From assembly GCA_907165135.1 (NCBI GenBank), contig OU015569.1:12152501-12216500 (forward strand): a stretch of 64,000 nucleotides of DNA. Reading direction: 5' to 3'. Positions 21,701 through 33,016 of this stretch are shown in pieces. The position numbers and the translations under genes are program-made. Position 1 is the stretch's first letter. The number at the start of each line of letters is the position of its first letter. Under the pieces are notes generated by a model. It was not told where the DNA came from. It saw only the letters and a list, made by a program, of their open reading frames with translations, and made no database searches. Source of the DNA: Oikopleura dioica. Taxonomy: Eukaryota; Chordata; Appendicularia; Copelata; Oikopleuridae.

Positions 21701-24700
21701 AAAAGCCCGTCTGTTGTCTTGAAGTGCTCCATCCGGTTTGCTTCCTGATCCTTTTCAGCATTAAATTAAGGATGGGGGCGCTTCAAAATCCGGCAAAAAT
21801 CGACACTAAAAACGTTGCAAAAACGGATTATATCGCGATGACACCCTTATTTTATTTTTGTCATTTTACATTTTCAACCTTTATGAATCTCATCGAATTT
21901 CGATTTTAAGAAAGGGACACCCTTATTTTCCCTAAATTTCATAAATACCAATGTAGCACTGGGAAGAAGTGATCGTTCCATTCGCAACAGTTTGCTTGAA
22001 AATCGTTCTTCGGAAGACAGGAATAATCGCAACGACCGAGAGCAACCACGTGAGGGAGCACAGCAAAACGACAAACTTGGGATCCTTGCGCAGCTGCTTG
22101 AGCTTTTTGGCACTAAATTGTGGCTAACCACGGCGAGATATCTGTCCACAGCCATCAACGTTGTTGTCCCTTTTTTGGATTTGAAAATTCGACGCTTTCA
22201 ACGGTAATGATCCTCTCGGTTATCTGGAGCGATTTCCCTAACCGCCTTTCTACCGGTAATTTACGAATAAGACGCACCGTTCGCAGTTGCTGCTTACGTC
22301 AGATCTTATTATTGATTTATCAGCACAAAATTTAATATTTTCTTTTCTAGCAAAAATTTCCAATAAAGACATAAAAATCTTTTTATAGAAGGGTCGAACA
22401 ATGACGAATCTTTTCATCCATCCATCTGACGACGTGATTGGTTGAGGGCAAAAGAAATACACAATGTTTTCAGCTCGACCAATCACGTTGTCCAATGAAT
22501 GGATGGAAAGTTCACCCCTTCTAAAGGAAAGATTTTTTATGTCTTTTTGGAACGGATAGCCCACGTTTTTTCTTTTAGGAAATCTGTTTGATCCTCTGCC
22601 AAGATCATCTTACAACTTTGCTCCCGAAAAGTGATAAGAGCGCGTAAGGGATGATCCTTAGATTCTTAAGTTTCTCTTTTCAAAGCCGAACAGTCCTAGC
22701 ATCACGAACAAGTGAACATTCTTCACCGCCAAGTCCGTGTGGCAAAGCTGGCCTGGGCTCGGCAACCTGTGTAGAAAACCTGACTCAGGGTCCTGAAAAA
22801 GCTTAAATAAAACTTATATTATATAAGGCCAAAAGCCGCTTTTTCAAGAACAAAGCCGCAAAGCGCAGGGGTCAGAAATCTGTGCAGTAAACCTGAGTCA
22901 GAGTCTGAAAGAGCTTAAATGAAAAGCCGCGTAGCGGCTTTTCTAAAACGAAGCCGCAAAGCGGCTTCGCTAGAATTTTCAATGTATTTAAACGGTACCA
23001 TTTTCGAAGCCGCTCTGCGGCTTCGTTTTAAAAGCCGCTACGCGACTTTTATTTGAGCTCTTTCAAACCCTGACTCAGGTTTTCTTCACAGGTTGACAAG
23101 CCTAGGGAAAGCGGCTTTTCCATAATTCGGCGTATCAATTTCGGACCCTGACTCAGGTTTTCTACACAGGTTTTCGAGCCCAGACGCTGGCTGCCGAAGA
23201 TAAAGGTGTTCTTGATTTCTTGATGAATCTTTTTCTTTTCTAGCGCCGAAGCCGGAATCAATCCAGAAGAGATTAGATTCACCCTTTCCTTGTAGTGCCG
23301 AGCGATAGTGAGTGGCTTTCTCGTGTGTTTTAGTTTACCAAGTATGAAGCGATTTAATCGACCTCAAAATTGACTAAATTGACAAGTGCCCCTTCCCCGA
23401 TAAAAAAAGTACAGCCCTTATCCCTCTCCACGCTCACTTGTTTCACCAACTGCACTTTTTAATCGCCGCTTCTTATCAGTTTTGAGAGAAACTCGGCGAG
23501 GAGGAGCGGCTCCTTCTTTCATCGATAAAACTCGCAAATGTATTTTTGCTTGATTGATATTTTTGTTTCGAAACTTGCTACTTGTAGCCTCACGTTTTGC
23601 AAAATTTAAGTTTCGCTATAATTTAATCGGCCCTTTCGGGAGCTCTAATTGGCTCTGATAAGCGAGTTATATCACGCACGATTAAAGCCGCCGAGGAAAC
23701 CACGTTTCCCTTGTTTCATCCTTAGAGTACTGGTTCAACCTGGGTCGTTTTCGCCATTATTAGCTCAGCTCAGCTGAGTTGAGCTGACCTGAGTAAAAAT
23801 TTCTCTGAGCTGACCTGGCCTATTTCGGAGGTTACTGAGCTGAGCTGAACTGAGCTGGCCCTTTTCAGAAGTCATTGAGCGGAGCTGAGCTGAGCGGACC
23901 CTTATTAGAGATGAGCTGAGCTGGTTGAGCTGAGCTAAGCTGTTTTTAGTAGTAAAATTGTGTTAAAATCGTTGAGCTGAGCTGAGCTAAGTGAAAATTG
24001 TCTGAGCTGAGCTGAGCAGATCATTTTCAAAAATCACTGACCTGAGCTGAGCGACTGCTCAACTCACTCAGCTCAGCAAATTTGCAACTCTGGCTCAGCT
24101 CAGTTTCAGAATGAGGCGAGTTCAGCTCAGCTCAATAATTATTGAAAGAAAATCAGCTCAGTTCCAGAGCTCTTTTTGCCGTTACCTGAGCTGCAAATCG
24201 CGTTGCATGCGGTTGAGCTGTTCTTCAATCTCGAATTTCTGATCTTCGAGAGTTTCTCTATCTTTTGGTTTAGAACGAAAAGGGGAAGTTGTTCCCGCGA
24301 TCGATCGGTTTTTGATTGCGTAAAAAGTCACTGGAAAATCTATCATCTTATAATTCTTGCAATAAAAAGTGAAGGAGTCAGGATTTAAAAAATTCCAAAA
24401 AGCCGCGTAGCGGCTTCGTTTTGTGATAGCCGCTACGCGGCTTTTTATCAAAACTATTTCAATTCCTGACTCAGGTTTTCTACATAGGCTGCCGAGCCCA
24501 GCTCTTTTTCAATGTAGCTCAGCTCAGCTCAGAGTTGCAAATTTTGTGAGCAAGCTGTGCTGAGCTGCAGCTCAGCTTCTTAATTTTGAGGTGAGGGTCA
24601 GCCCAGCTCAGTTTTTTGAAAATAAACCAGCTCAGCTAAGCTTAGCTCAGCTCAGCTCAGTGGTTTTTGAATGAGGCCAGCTCAGCTCAGCTAGATTTCG

Positions 24701-25160
24701 ACCTCAGCTCAGCTAGCTCAGCTCAGAAAAATTTTTCAAAAATTTGCAACTCTGGTTCAGTTTAGCTCAGCTCGATATCGACCTAAGCTTAGCTATCCTA
24801 GCCCAGCCAGAATTCTAAAAGCCCGCACTTCTGAGTAAATGATAAAACACATTCCAGGTGAAGAAGCATGAAGATGTCCGCCGCAGCCATGTTCAAAATG
24901 TAGCCAAAAGAGGGATTCATTTTCTAAATAAAAAATCGCCCGAGAATTCAAGCCGAAAGAACGTACCCTTCTCAAAGTGCCCATAAAGACGACAATAACG
25001 ACCAAATTAGCGACCAGTCCAAAAACTCCCAAAACGCCAAAGTAGCAAATCGCAAACCATGACTCGACGGGCACTAGAAAAAAGTAAAAAAATGATTTCA
25101 AAGTTCATTACCGTAACTTGTGATGCTGCTTTCAAAGCTCCCTTTAGCAAGTTTTTTTAG
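18767..25160 (-). CDS. class A (rhodopsin-type) G-protein-coupled receptor (first exon missing)
   Basis: Exons: 25160-25112, 25073-24967, 24923 to about 24795, 22747-22696, 22169-21949, 20401 to 20301 or 20313, 19568-19519, 19430-19355, 19304-19208, 19003-18948 and 18901-18767. TM1 has GLVANLVV; TM2 has NMAAADIFMLL; the TM3 Cys and DRY motif (LCHTDLAV, MAVDRYLAVV) are exactly 24 residues apart once an AG|GA intron is removed. TM4 has SLTWLLSVVAIIP, TM5 FGYFLPIVCFLLSYG, TM6 VVCYTPFH and TM7 LLPAINPLFYSFF. The 44-residue tail is basic. One base is missing in the T-run 22104-22108. The intron after exon 19568-19519 is GC-AG. The ligand class is not evident; the junction between TM2 and TM3 and the N-terminus are unresolved. 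Confidence 0.8.
19030..19150. repeat. MITE-A half copy in a GPCR intron
   Basis: AGCAACCTGTGTTGAAAACC and CCTGAGTCAGGGTTTGA arm, followed by GCCGCGCAGCAGC body; no right arm. Confidence 0.65.
19690..20265. repeat. tandem chain of four MITE-C units in a GPCR intron
   Basis: TAGAGACACCCTTATTTTT and its complement AAAATAAGGGTGTCTC alternate at about 19692, 19801, 19850, 19960, 19999, 20102, 20141 and 20245. Each unit also contains a MITE-A-like core (ACCTGTGTAAAAACCTGAGTC). This is about 570 bp of concatenated inverted repeats. Confidence 0.75.
21030..21395. repeat. MITE-B and short MITE-A in a GPCR intron
   Basis: 21128-21252 is a MITE-B (AACCGACAAAAAATTTCGAC and complement). It sits within imperfect outer arms that begin near 21035. 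21308-21388 is an 80-bp MITE-A reduced to its two ends (GGCTCGGCAGCCTGTG and CACAGGCTGCCGAGCC). Confidence 0.7.
22380..22525. repeat. foldback with paired CCAAT boxes in the AG|GA intron of the GPCR
   Basis: Left TAGAAGGGTCGAAC, CATCCATC and GTGATTGGTTGAG pair with right CTCGACCAATCACG, GAATGGATGG and GTTCACCCCTTCTA. It lies inside the intron 22170-22695. Confidence 0.6.
22751..23185. repeat. cluster of MITE-A copies in a GPCR intron
   Basis: A half copy at 22751-22866 (CTGGGCTCGGCAACCTGTG), a full copy at 22867-23098 and a right half at 23120-23185 (CGGACCCTGACTCAGG, GGTTTTCGAGCCCAG). Confidence 0.75.
23186..23759. other. intronic stretch without recognised feature
   Basis: I see no exon, repeat family or RNA gene here. 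It is presumed intron of the minus-strand GPCR. Confidence 0.4.
23760..24795. repeat. AGCTGAGCTG satellite in inverted arms, with nested MITE-A (24378-24502)
   Basis: GAGCTGAGCTGAGC units dominate 23770-24060 and the complement dominates 24060-24175 and 24510-24790. A full MITE-A with the GCCGCGTAGCGGC stem interrupts at 24378-24502. Confidence 0.7.
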
Positions 25161-25346
25161 CTGAACACGTGATTCACGTTTTGCGCTAAATGATTTATGC
25201 AGCGCTTTTTCTCACGGCCATTACAGTAATGTCGCTTTACTTTATATGATGCGCATATTTGTTAAATAAATCCTTCTTAGAAAAACTTTTCCTTCAGTAA
25301 GGTACTTCTGTATTTCGGAAATATTGACCTGAAAATACAATGACGG
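25161..25346. other. presumed 5' intron of the GPCR
   Basis: AT-rich. The receptor's start exon should lie upstream; an ATG followed by DLFNAS (a possible N-glycosylation site) at about 26107-26070 on the minus strand is a candidate I cannot join. Confidence 0.25.
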
Positions 25347-25596
25347 ATTCAAAATAAGGGGACCCCTAATTTTACAAAAGAGTGGGCATTTTGGGGTGGC
25401 GTCTGGAACCGACAAAAAAATTCGACAAATTTTGCGTGGGCGGCTTCTCGGCTGCTGATTGGCCGGTTGGCCGAGTTCAGGCTTCTGATTGGTTGACAAT
25501 TTCCACGCAAAATTTGTCGAATTTTTTTCCTGACGCCACCCAAAAAATACCCACTCTTTTGTAAAATATGGGGGTCCCCTTATTTTGAATCCGTTT
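25347..25596. repeat. MITE-B nested in a second foldback
   Basis: Outer arms ATTCAAAATAAGGGGACCCC and its complement (ends near 25590), then TACAAAAGAGTGGG and its complement, enclose a MITE-B (25398-25530). Confidence 0.75.
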
Positions 25597-26687
25597 AAAT
25601 TAGGACTTTTTGTTAATTAGTTTCTCGGATAAAATTTTACCTGAGAATTATTGCTTTCCATCAATCCAAAATATAGTACAACTTCTTTTCGTTTCAAAAT
25701 TAGCTCGATATTTTCATAGTTTTGAAATCAAAAATTACAGAAAAATATTCTCAATAATAAACAAAAACGAACGAAAAACGAGGATTTGCTGTCAGGAAAG
25801 GGAGGAGCTTTTGCTCAGCAGCGATTTTGTGGCAGCTATTACCAGCTGTCGGCATTAAAAGACAAGATACAGATTCGTCGTAAAATCAGAATCCAGCCGC
25901 TGCTGTCACATTTACAGGTCATTTACAGTCATTTAGACAAGTCAGAGGTGCAGCAGGGACGCTCGGCTGACAGTTAATCATTTTCATTCCTACAGTAAGT
26001 TACTGTAGCAATTTTTCTAAACGAAAAATGGGTATTGGACTGTTCCTCCAAGCTTGCAGCTGACTTGCATTGAAAAGATCCATCGTTAAAAATTCAAGAA
26101 AAAAATTCTCTCTGAAGACGAGGCCGAATGATGATGATTCGGAAGAATTAAGGACGCAGTTAATCCGCAAAAGAGTTGTTGTTTCAAAAAGCGCGGTATT
26201 TGTCATCGTCATTTTTGACCCTCTAAAACGGTCTAAATTACTGTCATTTGCCTCCTTTGCAAGTTGTTTTTGGAGCAGCTAACTTGTAACAATCATTGCT
26301 AAAACGCTGGTTAGGGTTCTGAAAGAGCTTTGATGAAAGCCGCGTAGCGGCTTTTTCAGATACGAAGCCGCAAATGTAAATAATTATTTCAATCTATTAC
26401 TATCTTCTGGCGAAGCCGCTTTGCGGCTTCGTTTCTGAAAAGCCGCTACGCGGCTTTCATCAAAGCTCTTTCAGAACCCTGACTCAGGTTTTCTCCTCAG
26501 ATTACTAAGTCCTGGAAAACCCTTGGGGTCCCCTTAATTTACTGTTACAGTAAGCGGTAGAAAATAAAGCAAGCCAACTGGGCGCACTCGCCCGGGGCCA
26601 GGGCACTCTCTTATCGTTTTTTGGCTGTGATGAGATTTCGAGTTGATTTTTGAACGTCCTTTTTTCTGAAAAGAGAAACTTTCTGAA
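25597..26687. repeat. intergenic, MITE-A at 26300-26510
   Basis: The MITE-A has GAAAGCCGCGTAGCGGC and its complement as a long stem and CCCTGACTCAGGTTTTC on the right. The remaining sequence shows no supportable gene. Confidence 0.6.
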
Positions 26688-29274
26688 ATGAAATTAGTCG
26701 AAAGAGCGCGGCTAATTTCAGCTGTCGTTTTGTTGGTGGCGCATGGGATGATTATTGTGGACAAGTTCTCTCCTGGATCCTCTGGTGAGTTTCCTCTTAA
26801 AAGAGGAATTAACGATTCATCCCTTTTTCTTTCGAACTTTTGCTGAATTAAGCGTGGATGGATTACTTGGAAATAGCGAGTGGATTTCGCTTTGGGAAAC
26901 GGGCTTCAGAGCAAATTGAAATTAAAATGATAAAAGAGCTGATTTCAGAAAATAATTTGATTTGATTCCAAACATTAAGTTTTCAGGAAAACATTTTTGA
27001 AGCTTATTAAGTACCGATGTAATTGCCACCGTCTATCCGGTCCTAGATTTGAGTGCACAAAGCTTTCCAAAGTAAGTACCCCTAATTCGCGCTCTTCGGA
27101 GCTATTATGATTACTTTTCTTTGAAAATCTTTTGCTTGAACTAATTTCATAGCTCTGAAAACTATGAGCACAAATATGAGCTCAAATTGAGCCCGCTGAA
27201 ATTGAGCTTAGCTCAGAAAAACCGGCTCAAACTGAGATGCATAAAAATCTCTTCGCCCTGAGCTTAGTCCGCTTAGATTGAGCGAAGCTGAGCTGAGTTA
27301 TGTTGAATTTTCCGAAGCTTAGCTAAGCTAAGTTTTGAGCTGACTGAGCTCAGCTTTGAAAAATTACACCCAGCTCAGCTCTTTACAATCTGAGGGGCTG
27401 GGCTCGGCAACCTGTGTGGAAAACCTGAGTCAGGATTTGAAGACCTAAAATAAAAAGCCGCGTAGCGGTTTTCTAAAAACGAAGCCGCAAAGCGGCTTCG
27501 CATTACAATCACTTTGATTTTATTTCAAATAATGGCGAAGCCGCTTCGCGGCTTCCTTTTAAAAGCCGCTAAGCGGCTTTTCATTTTAGGTCTTCAAATC
27601 CTGACTCAGGTTTTCCACACAGGTTGCTGAGGCGGCTCAGCTCAGCGCGAAGAAAATTTCATTTACGCATCTCAGTCTGAGCCCGATGAATCTGAGCTCA
27701 GCTCAATTCGAGCGGGCTCAACAAGCTCAGCTCATATAAATTTTCTTTTCCGCAGCTGAGCTCAAAAAATTCATAAAAATTTCATAAATTTCAGAGCCCG
27801 AGCAACTTCGCTTTGAACGATCTTCCATTCTTCTCCGTCCAGCTAGGATCGCTTTTGGCTTTTTGCTTTGAACTTCTTTTCGTCTTCTGTAAGTTTCCGA
27901 AAAATCCGGTTTTGCAAGATTTTAGATGAATTGCTGACGCTGAAGAAGAAACGGCAAAGCAGCCAAGCCATCTACGGACAAATAATCTTAGGTCAAGCTT
28001 GATTTTAAATTTTTAAATTCAACTAAGCCAGGAAACTGTAGCTCGGATTAAACGTTACGCAGAAATATTTTCAAAAATTTAAAAGCTCCATTAAAGCCCT
28101 CGCATTTTCATTTGGTAAGTCGGCTGTTGATTTCGACAATCTTTTTTCCGAAAATTATCAAAGTGATACCCTTATTATATTCTTCTATCTGGGCTCGGCA
28201 ACCCGTGTAGAAAGCCTGAGTCAGGGTTTGAAAGATCGTTAATGAAAAGCCGCGCAGCGGGTTTTTAAAAACGATTTTTCAGACCCTGACTCAGGTTTTC
28301 TACACAGGTTGTGTAGAATCTTTTCTTCAAAAATTATAAAAGTGATACCCTTATCACATTTTTCTACCTTGGCTCGGCAACCTGTGTAGAAAGCCTGAGT
28401 CAGGGTCGGTTTCAACTTGACTGAAAAGCGCGCAGCGGCTTTTTTAAAAACGAATTTCTTTCAGACCCTGACTCAGGTTTGCTACACGGGTTGCCGAGCC
28501 CAGATAGAAAAATGTAATAAGGGTATCACTTCTATAATTTTTGAAGAAAAGATTCGACACAACCTGTCTAGAAAACCTGAGTCAGGGTCTGAAATAAATT
28601 CGTTTTTAAAAAGCCGCATTAAAAATCTTTCAGACCCTGACTCAGGATTTCAACACAGGTTGCCGAGTCCAGATGTCTACAAAATTGTTATTTTTTCAGC
28701 TTTGTACTCGATCGTGGTGTTTCCTTTGGCGTACGAGTCGGTGATGACAGCGAATTTCAACGGATCTCCTGGCAAAAAGGCTCTCAATTCTTGTTAATAA
28801 GATAATGCTCGCCAAGATAGAGTGTGTTTTAGAAACAGTAGATTGTGGCTTTTGATAGAGTCTGGCGATAAAGCCACTGTATACGAGAAAACGTGTGGAT
28901 GGAGCCTTTTTTCCGTGCTTTGCGGAATAAGAACTTAAATTCATTTAATTTCTTAAAAAGCGAAAATGTGACGTCAGCCTTTTTTTAAGAATTCGAATTC
29001 TAATTTGATCAAAGCAGCAGCCTGGATCAACGTTTTCCAACTTTTTCGAACTCTCGTTCAAAATTCGTTCAATTTTGAGAGCTGCGAAAGCGCCTGTCTG
29101 CTTGACAGAGGTTTCTACTTTTCACTGAGTCACGTGGTTCTGCTCTTTGCTATTTCGCTGACGACTGCGGTGAATTACTGTCGCCAAAGGTGAGTTTTCT
29201 TTTAGCCCTGGATTTTATTGCTCGTTTTTAGGTCTGCGAAGAACACGGTGGACTCTGCTATGGGATATGTTTGA
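26688..29274 (+). CDS. multi-pass membrane protein, family not recognised
   Basis: Secure exons: 26688-26784 (MKLVERARLISAVVLLVAHG, signal anchor), 27795/27797-27888 (VQLGSLLAFCFELLFVF), 27926-27991, a short exon ending at about 28113 (SIKALAFSF), 28700-28792 (LYSIVVFPLAYES), 29015-29189 (VVLLFAISLTTAVNYC) and 29232-29274 (TGA). The joins from 28700 onward keep phase. The exon or exons between 26784 and 27060 and the link before 28700 are ambiguous. The result is about four hydrophobic segments with a cysteine-containing loop (CESACLL), which is a tetraspan-like layout. AATAAA near 29287. Introns hold satellite and MITE-A insertions. Confidence 0.45.
27160..27765. repeat. AGCT-rich satellite with nested MITE-A (27404-27634)
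   Basis: Degenerate GAGCTCAAATTGAGC and CAGCTCAG units flank a MITE-A with CTGGGCTCGGCAACCTGTG at 27402 and GGTTGCTGAG at its right end. All lie in an intron of the membrane-protein gene. Confidence 0.65.
28186..28676. repeat. three MITE-A copies in one intron
   Basis: 28186-28316, 28368-28505 and 28558-28676, all with CCTGAGTCAGGGT and the ACCCTGACTCAGG complement. The shared flank GTGATACCCTTAT at 28152 and 28341, with its complement near 28518, suggests that one larger foldback was itself duplicated. Confidence 0.75.
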
Positions 29275-29304
29275 AATCAAAGATCCAATAAAATTTTACT
29301 TTCC

Positions 29305-29480
29305 GAGATGACACCCTTATTTTTGGGGATGTGTCAGGAACCGACAAAAAAATTCGACAAATTTTGCGTGGAAATTTTAACCAATCAGAAGCCTAGATTG
29401 GGCTCATCGGCCAATCAGCAGCCGAGTAGCCGCCCACGCAAAATTTGTCGAAATTTTTTGTCGGTTCCTGACGCCACCCT
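29305..29480. repeat. MITE-B nested in MITE-C, 3' of the membrane-protein gene
   Basis: GATGACACCCTTATTTTTGG starts it. The inner part is GTGTCAGGAACCGACAAAAA and its complement, with TTTTGCGTGG and paired CCAATCAG boxes. Confidence 0.75.
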
Positions 29481-29646
29481 TATTCGGAGGAACTGTGAAT
29501 GGCGTACTTTCATATCGCTAAAAAGTGGTTTCAAGATATCGCTAATTGAAGTGGTCAATTCAATATGCTTCTAAAAACGCGCTTTTTAAATAAGAGTTTT
29601 GAAGAATAAAAAAAAAAGACTTTTTCAAAGAAGACAATCGACATTT

Positions 29647-32600
29647 TTATTGACACAAATAGTCGCCAAGGAAAACCGCCAAAATGCGCAAAATATTGTT
29701 GCAAACGTCTTGGTCCAGCACCGCTTGGCGTTGATCAGAAGAGACGATGTTGTCGTCCAGCAGTCTCATCGTCGCGACTAAAGCTAAAATCAAAAAGCTG
29801 AAGTGAGCAGTTGCTCTGTTTCCACCGTTTTCGCTTTGGAAAGGTGTGCTTTCAGTCCACAGTCCAGAATAAGCGTGAACTTCCTTGTTGAAATAGCTGG
29901 AATCGTGATTCACCAGCAGATTTTTCCTTTCAAACTGGCTCAACAAGACTTGAAATCTTGGCTCGGCAATCTGTGTTGAAAAATTTTCACCTGAGTCAGG
30001 GTCTGTAAGATACTTTTAAAAAACGAAGTCGGAAAGTCAGAATTAATGCCAGAGCGAAAAAATGGAAGTTCTGAATCAGGATTTTGATTGGCTGGTAGGG
30101 CAAATACAGCAATCTTATTGGCCATCAAAAAATGGACTTCCATTTTTTGGTTTGCGCCAGAATTCAGGTAGTTTTGCGAAGCCGCGTTTGATTAAAAATA
30201 TTTCAGACCCTGACTCAGGTTTTCTACACAGGCTGCCGAGCTAAGCTTGAAATAAAAAAAAATATTGGCCTCAGAATGATTATTCGAAAATCGAATTTTG
30301 GTACATTTTTCCAGCTGGGCTCGGCAACCCGTTTAGAAAACCTGAGTCAGGGTCTGACTCAAGAAAGATCTTTAATGAAATGCCGCGCAGCGGCTTCGGC
30401 ATAATTTTATTTTAAACCCTGACTCAGGTTTTCTACTTAGGTGACCGAGCTAAGCTTGAAATAAAAAATAAGAAAATCGAATTTTTGTCGACTGGAGCTC
30501 TTAATCCACGGCAGGAAAAAGGAAATTCCCCGCCTTGAATCATTTTTTAGAACATGTGTTCCTCGTTTTTTCTTTGTTTTTTCTTTGTCTTTTGGCGAGA
30601 AATCCCTGTAGACCGCGATTTCCCTGCTTGAACGGGCGACCTTGCGGATGTAGAAGTAGCGCCAAGGAAAGTGCTCAATATTCCAGAGGAGAAGTCGAGC
30701 TCGCCTTAAAAATGAATGGCGCTTGTTCAAAGTGCCCAAAATTGAACGGCCCCTTTTTTCAATATTCATCGGCGACAATTCTCGCTTCTTGTTTCGAGCC
30801 CGATTCCTTGAGTCGCTTCTCCACAGCTCTGAAATGACTTTTTACAAGTGTAACTTTCACTCTCTTTAATTTCAAATAGGCGAATTTTGAATAGCAGCTC
30901 TAACGAGTCAACTGTAGCTGCTGAATTAATAACAGGGCTTCTACTCAAATAGGCATAAACAAAAAGCCGCATAGCGGCTTTTTCTTGAACAAAGCCGCAA
31001 AGCTTCAAAATTATTTTTTGATAGCGGCTTTTTTTTAATTAAAGCCGCAAATTTGAAAAATAATTTTGAAGCCGCTTTGCGGCTTCGTTCTAGAAAAAGC
31101 CGCTACGCGGCTTCTCATTTTGGCTGTGCAGAACCCTACTCAGGTTTTCTGCACAGGTCCAGACTGGGCTCGGCAACGTGTGTCGAAAACCTGAGTCAGG
31201 GTCCGAAAGAACTGAAATGAAAAGCCGCGTAGCTTATATTACCATAACAATCTATCAAAAATTTTATTTCAGTTCTCTCGGACCCTGACTAAGACTTTCT
31301 ACACAGGTTGCTGAGCCCAGGATCAAGATAAATAAAGCACGCAGTCAGCAGTTGCAGAAGTGATTTTCTAGCGGCAGTGACAGTGGCCTTGAGCTGCGTT
31401 CAACGCGATAGCGGATGATAGCAGCGCCTAATACTTCCTGATTAGCCTAATTACGGCCACTCGACTATTCATCAAGATAGCGCCGAGAAAATAAATAAGA
31501 AAACGTCAAGTAACTAAGAACTTGTCTAACAAGAAAATTTCACCTTATCTGAAACTTTTTTTCTTGTTGAAAAATTCGTATATTCGAATTGAAGTCATTT
31601 CCTGATATGGTCGAATTCGACTTTTGTAGTCTCACTCGTCGCGAATATTTTCGGGTTGCTTCTACCTAGCACATTCAGATCCAGCAAAAAGTGAACATCT
31701 AAAGAACAGACCTCAAAAGGAAAAATTCGAAGGAAAAAAGCCAGACCTTGCAGTTTGCCCTGTTTCTTGAGCGACTCGACAAATTGCTCCGATCCGTTGA
31801 TTTCGTCCAGCGAGTCGGTGAAAATGACTTCGAGGGTTAATTCTGGATTCACTTCCTTCAACAGGTTTATTTAAAGTAAAAAGGGGGAGGGGTTCTTTAA
31901 CCTCAAGGTAACCGGTTTTAAGGGTACTACCGTCGATTTCCCCAATGACCGTCAAGTTAGGGAAATCGAAGGTAGTACCCTTAAGAATGTCAAATCAGTT
32001 AAATAAATGGACTAAACAATTTTTGGATTACCAATAAGATTGCTGTATTTGGCCTACCGACCAATCAAAACCCTTTCCGTAAAAATCTGTTCCAAAAATT
32101 GGTTCTACCCAAAAACTTCCCCAAGGGCAAGAACCAAAAAATGGAAGTGATTTTTAGATCAGGGTTTTGATTGGCCGGGAGGCTAAATACAGCAATCTTA
32201 TTGGTTACCCAAAATTGTATTTCCATAAATTGGTTTATTCCTTTTTATGTGGGAAAATATCGTTTGAGATTGATGTTTGTTTTGGGAAAAACCTGGCCTT
32301 TGCTTTGCATAGCAGCTCATCCATCACTTTTAGCGTCGGGAATCGGGGTTAATTCCTTTATTATTTTTCATTTTTTCAAATTAATGGCTTCTTTATTTTT
32401 ACTGATTTTAACCCCCTGCGTATAAAATAATCGCTGAATCGCCAGTTCCTAATTTTTCAAAGCATTTTAAATTGAACGCGCTTATTTTTGGCGGAAATTA
32501 AATTGGCTGTTTCGATTCTTTTGGAACTGTTTCTTTCGGAACCACAGCTTCGACTTCTTCTGCTGACGGAGTTTTGCTTGTTCTTTGATAGTTGCGCACG

Positions 32601-32866
32601 ACCACAAGGAGCTTGGTCCTCAATTTTAAATAGTTAAATATTTAAAATTGAGCTTCTTTCTTTTTCTAAAGCGAAACTTACGGGTTGGAGGCATCCAGCG
32701 TCGCGATGATGTTTTTCACTTTTGGGGTGTTGTTCTATTTATTGATGGTTGAAATGCTGAGATTGGACCTTTCTGACCTGGTCGAAGATCACGTGATCGC
32801 AAAGGGTCCAGTTTGACTGAAGACTAGCGATTTTTTCTTTGATGAAATCATCCGTCGCTTTTCGAT
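29647..32866 (-). CDS. glutaminyl-cyclase-like protein (M28 family), probably inactive
   Basis: Exons: 32866-32778, 32734-32682, 32618-32498, 31855-31747, 31698-31602, 30828-30641, 29934-29826 and 29783-29647 (TAA). The order follows glutaminyl-peptide cyclotransferase: DFIKEKIASLQSNW, NIIATLD, LLVVVRNYQR at the HYDSK site, LTLEVIFTD, HFLLDLNVLG, HSFLRRARLLLW, then DDN...NNILRILAVFLGDYL. The metal-binding Asp of HYDSK and the His after FPxVW are not present, hence the inactive call (inference). Exon 32618-32498 ends in an in-frame stop and its junction to 31855 is unresolved. Exon 30828-30641 needs a one-base shift. Intron 30829-31601 begins AG|GA. It may be a decaying gene. Confidence 0.5.
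29962..30455. repeat. two MITE-A copies with a third foldback nested in the first
   Basis: 29962-30242 is a MITE-A interrupted by 30035-30165. That insert has TGCCAGAGCGAAAAAATGGA and complement arms, plus the GATTTTGATTGGCTGGTAGG and CAATCTTATTGGCC pair that also occurs at 32020-32215. 30316-30455 is a second MITE-A. Confidence 0.65.
30940..31322. repeat. two MITE-A copies inside the AG|GA intron of the cyclase-like gene
   Basis: 30955-31160 has several alternating AAGCCGCATAGCGGC units. 31164-31322 has CTGGGCTCGGCAACGTG and GGTTGCTGAGCCCAG ends. Confidence 0.7.
31918..32225. repeat. two foldback elements between cyclase-like exons
   Basis: 31918-31984 pairs TTAAGGGTACTACC with GGTAGTACCCTTAA. 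32000-32225 pairs TTGGATTACCAATAAGATTG with the complement near 32197, and CCGACCAATCAAAACCCT with AGGGTTTTGATTGGCCGG. Confidence 0.7.
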
Positions 32867-32894
32867 CTTTTTTCGACGTTCAAAAAAATATTAT

Positions 32895-32998
32895 GGCCTG
32901 GGCTCGGCAACCTGTGGACAAAACCTGAGTCAGGGTTTGAATGATCGTATTTCAGAGTCTGAACCCTGACTCAGGTTTTCTTCACAGGTTGAAAACCC
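32895..32998. repeat. short MITE-A
   Basis: CTGGGCTCGGCAACCTGTG at 32899; right arm CCCTGACTCAGGTTTTC to GGTTGAAAACCC. Confidence 0.7.
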
Positions 32999-33016
32999 AA
33001 AAACCTTCATTCTCAA

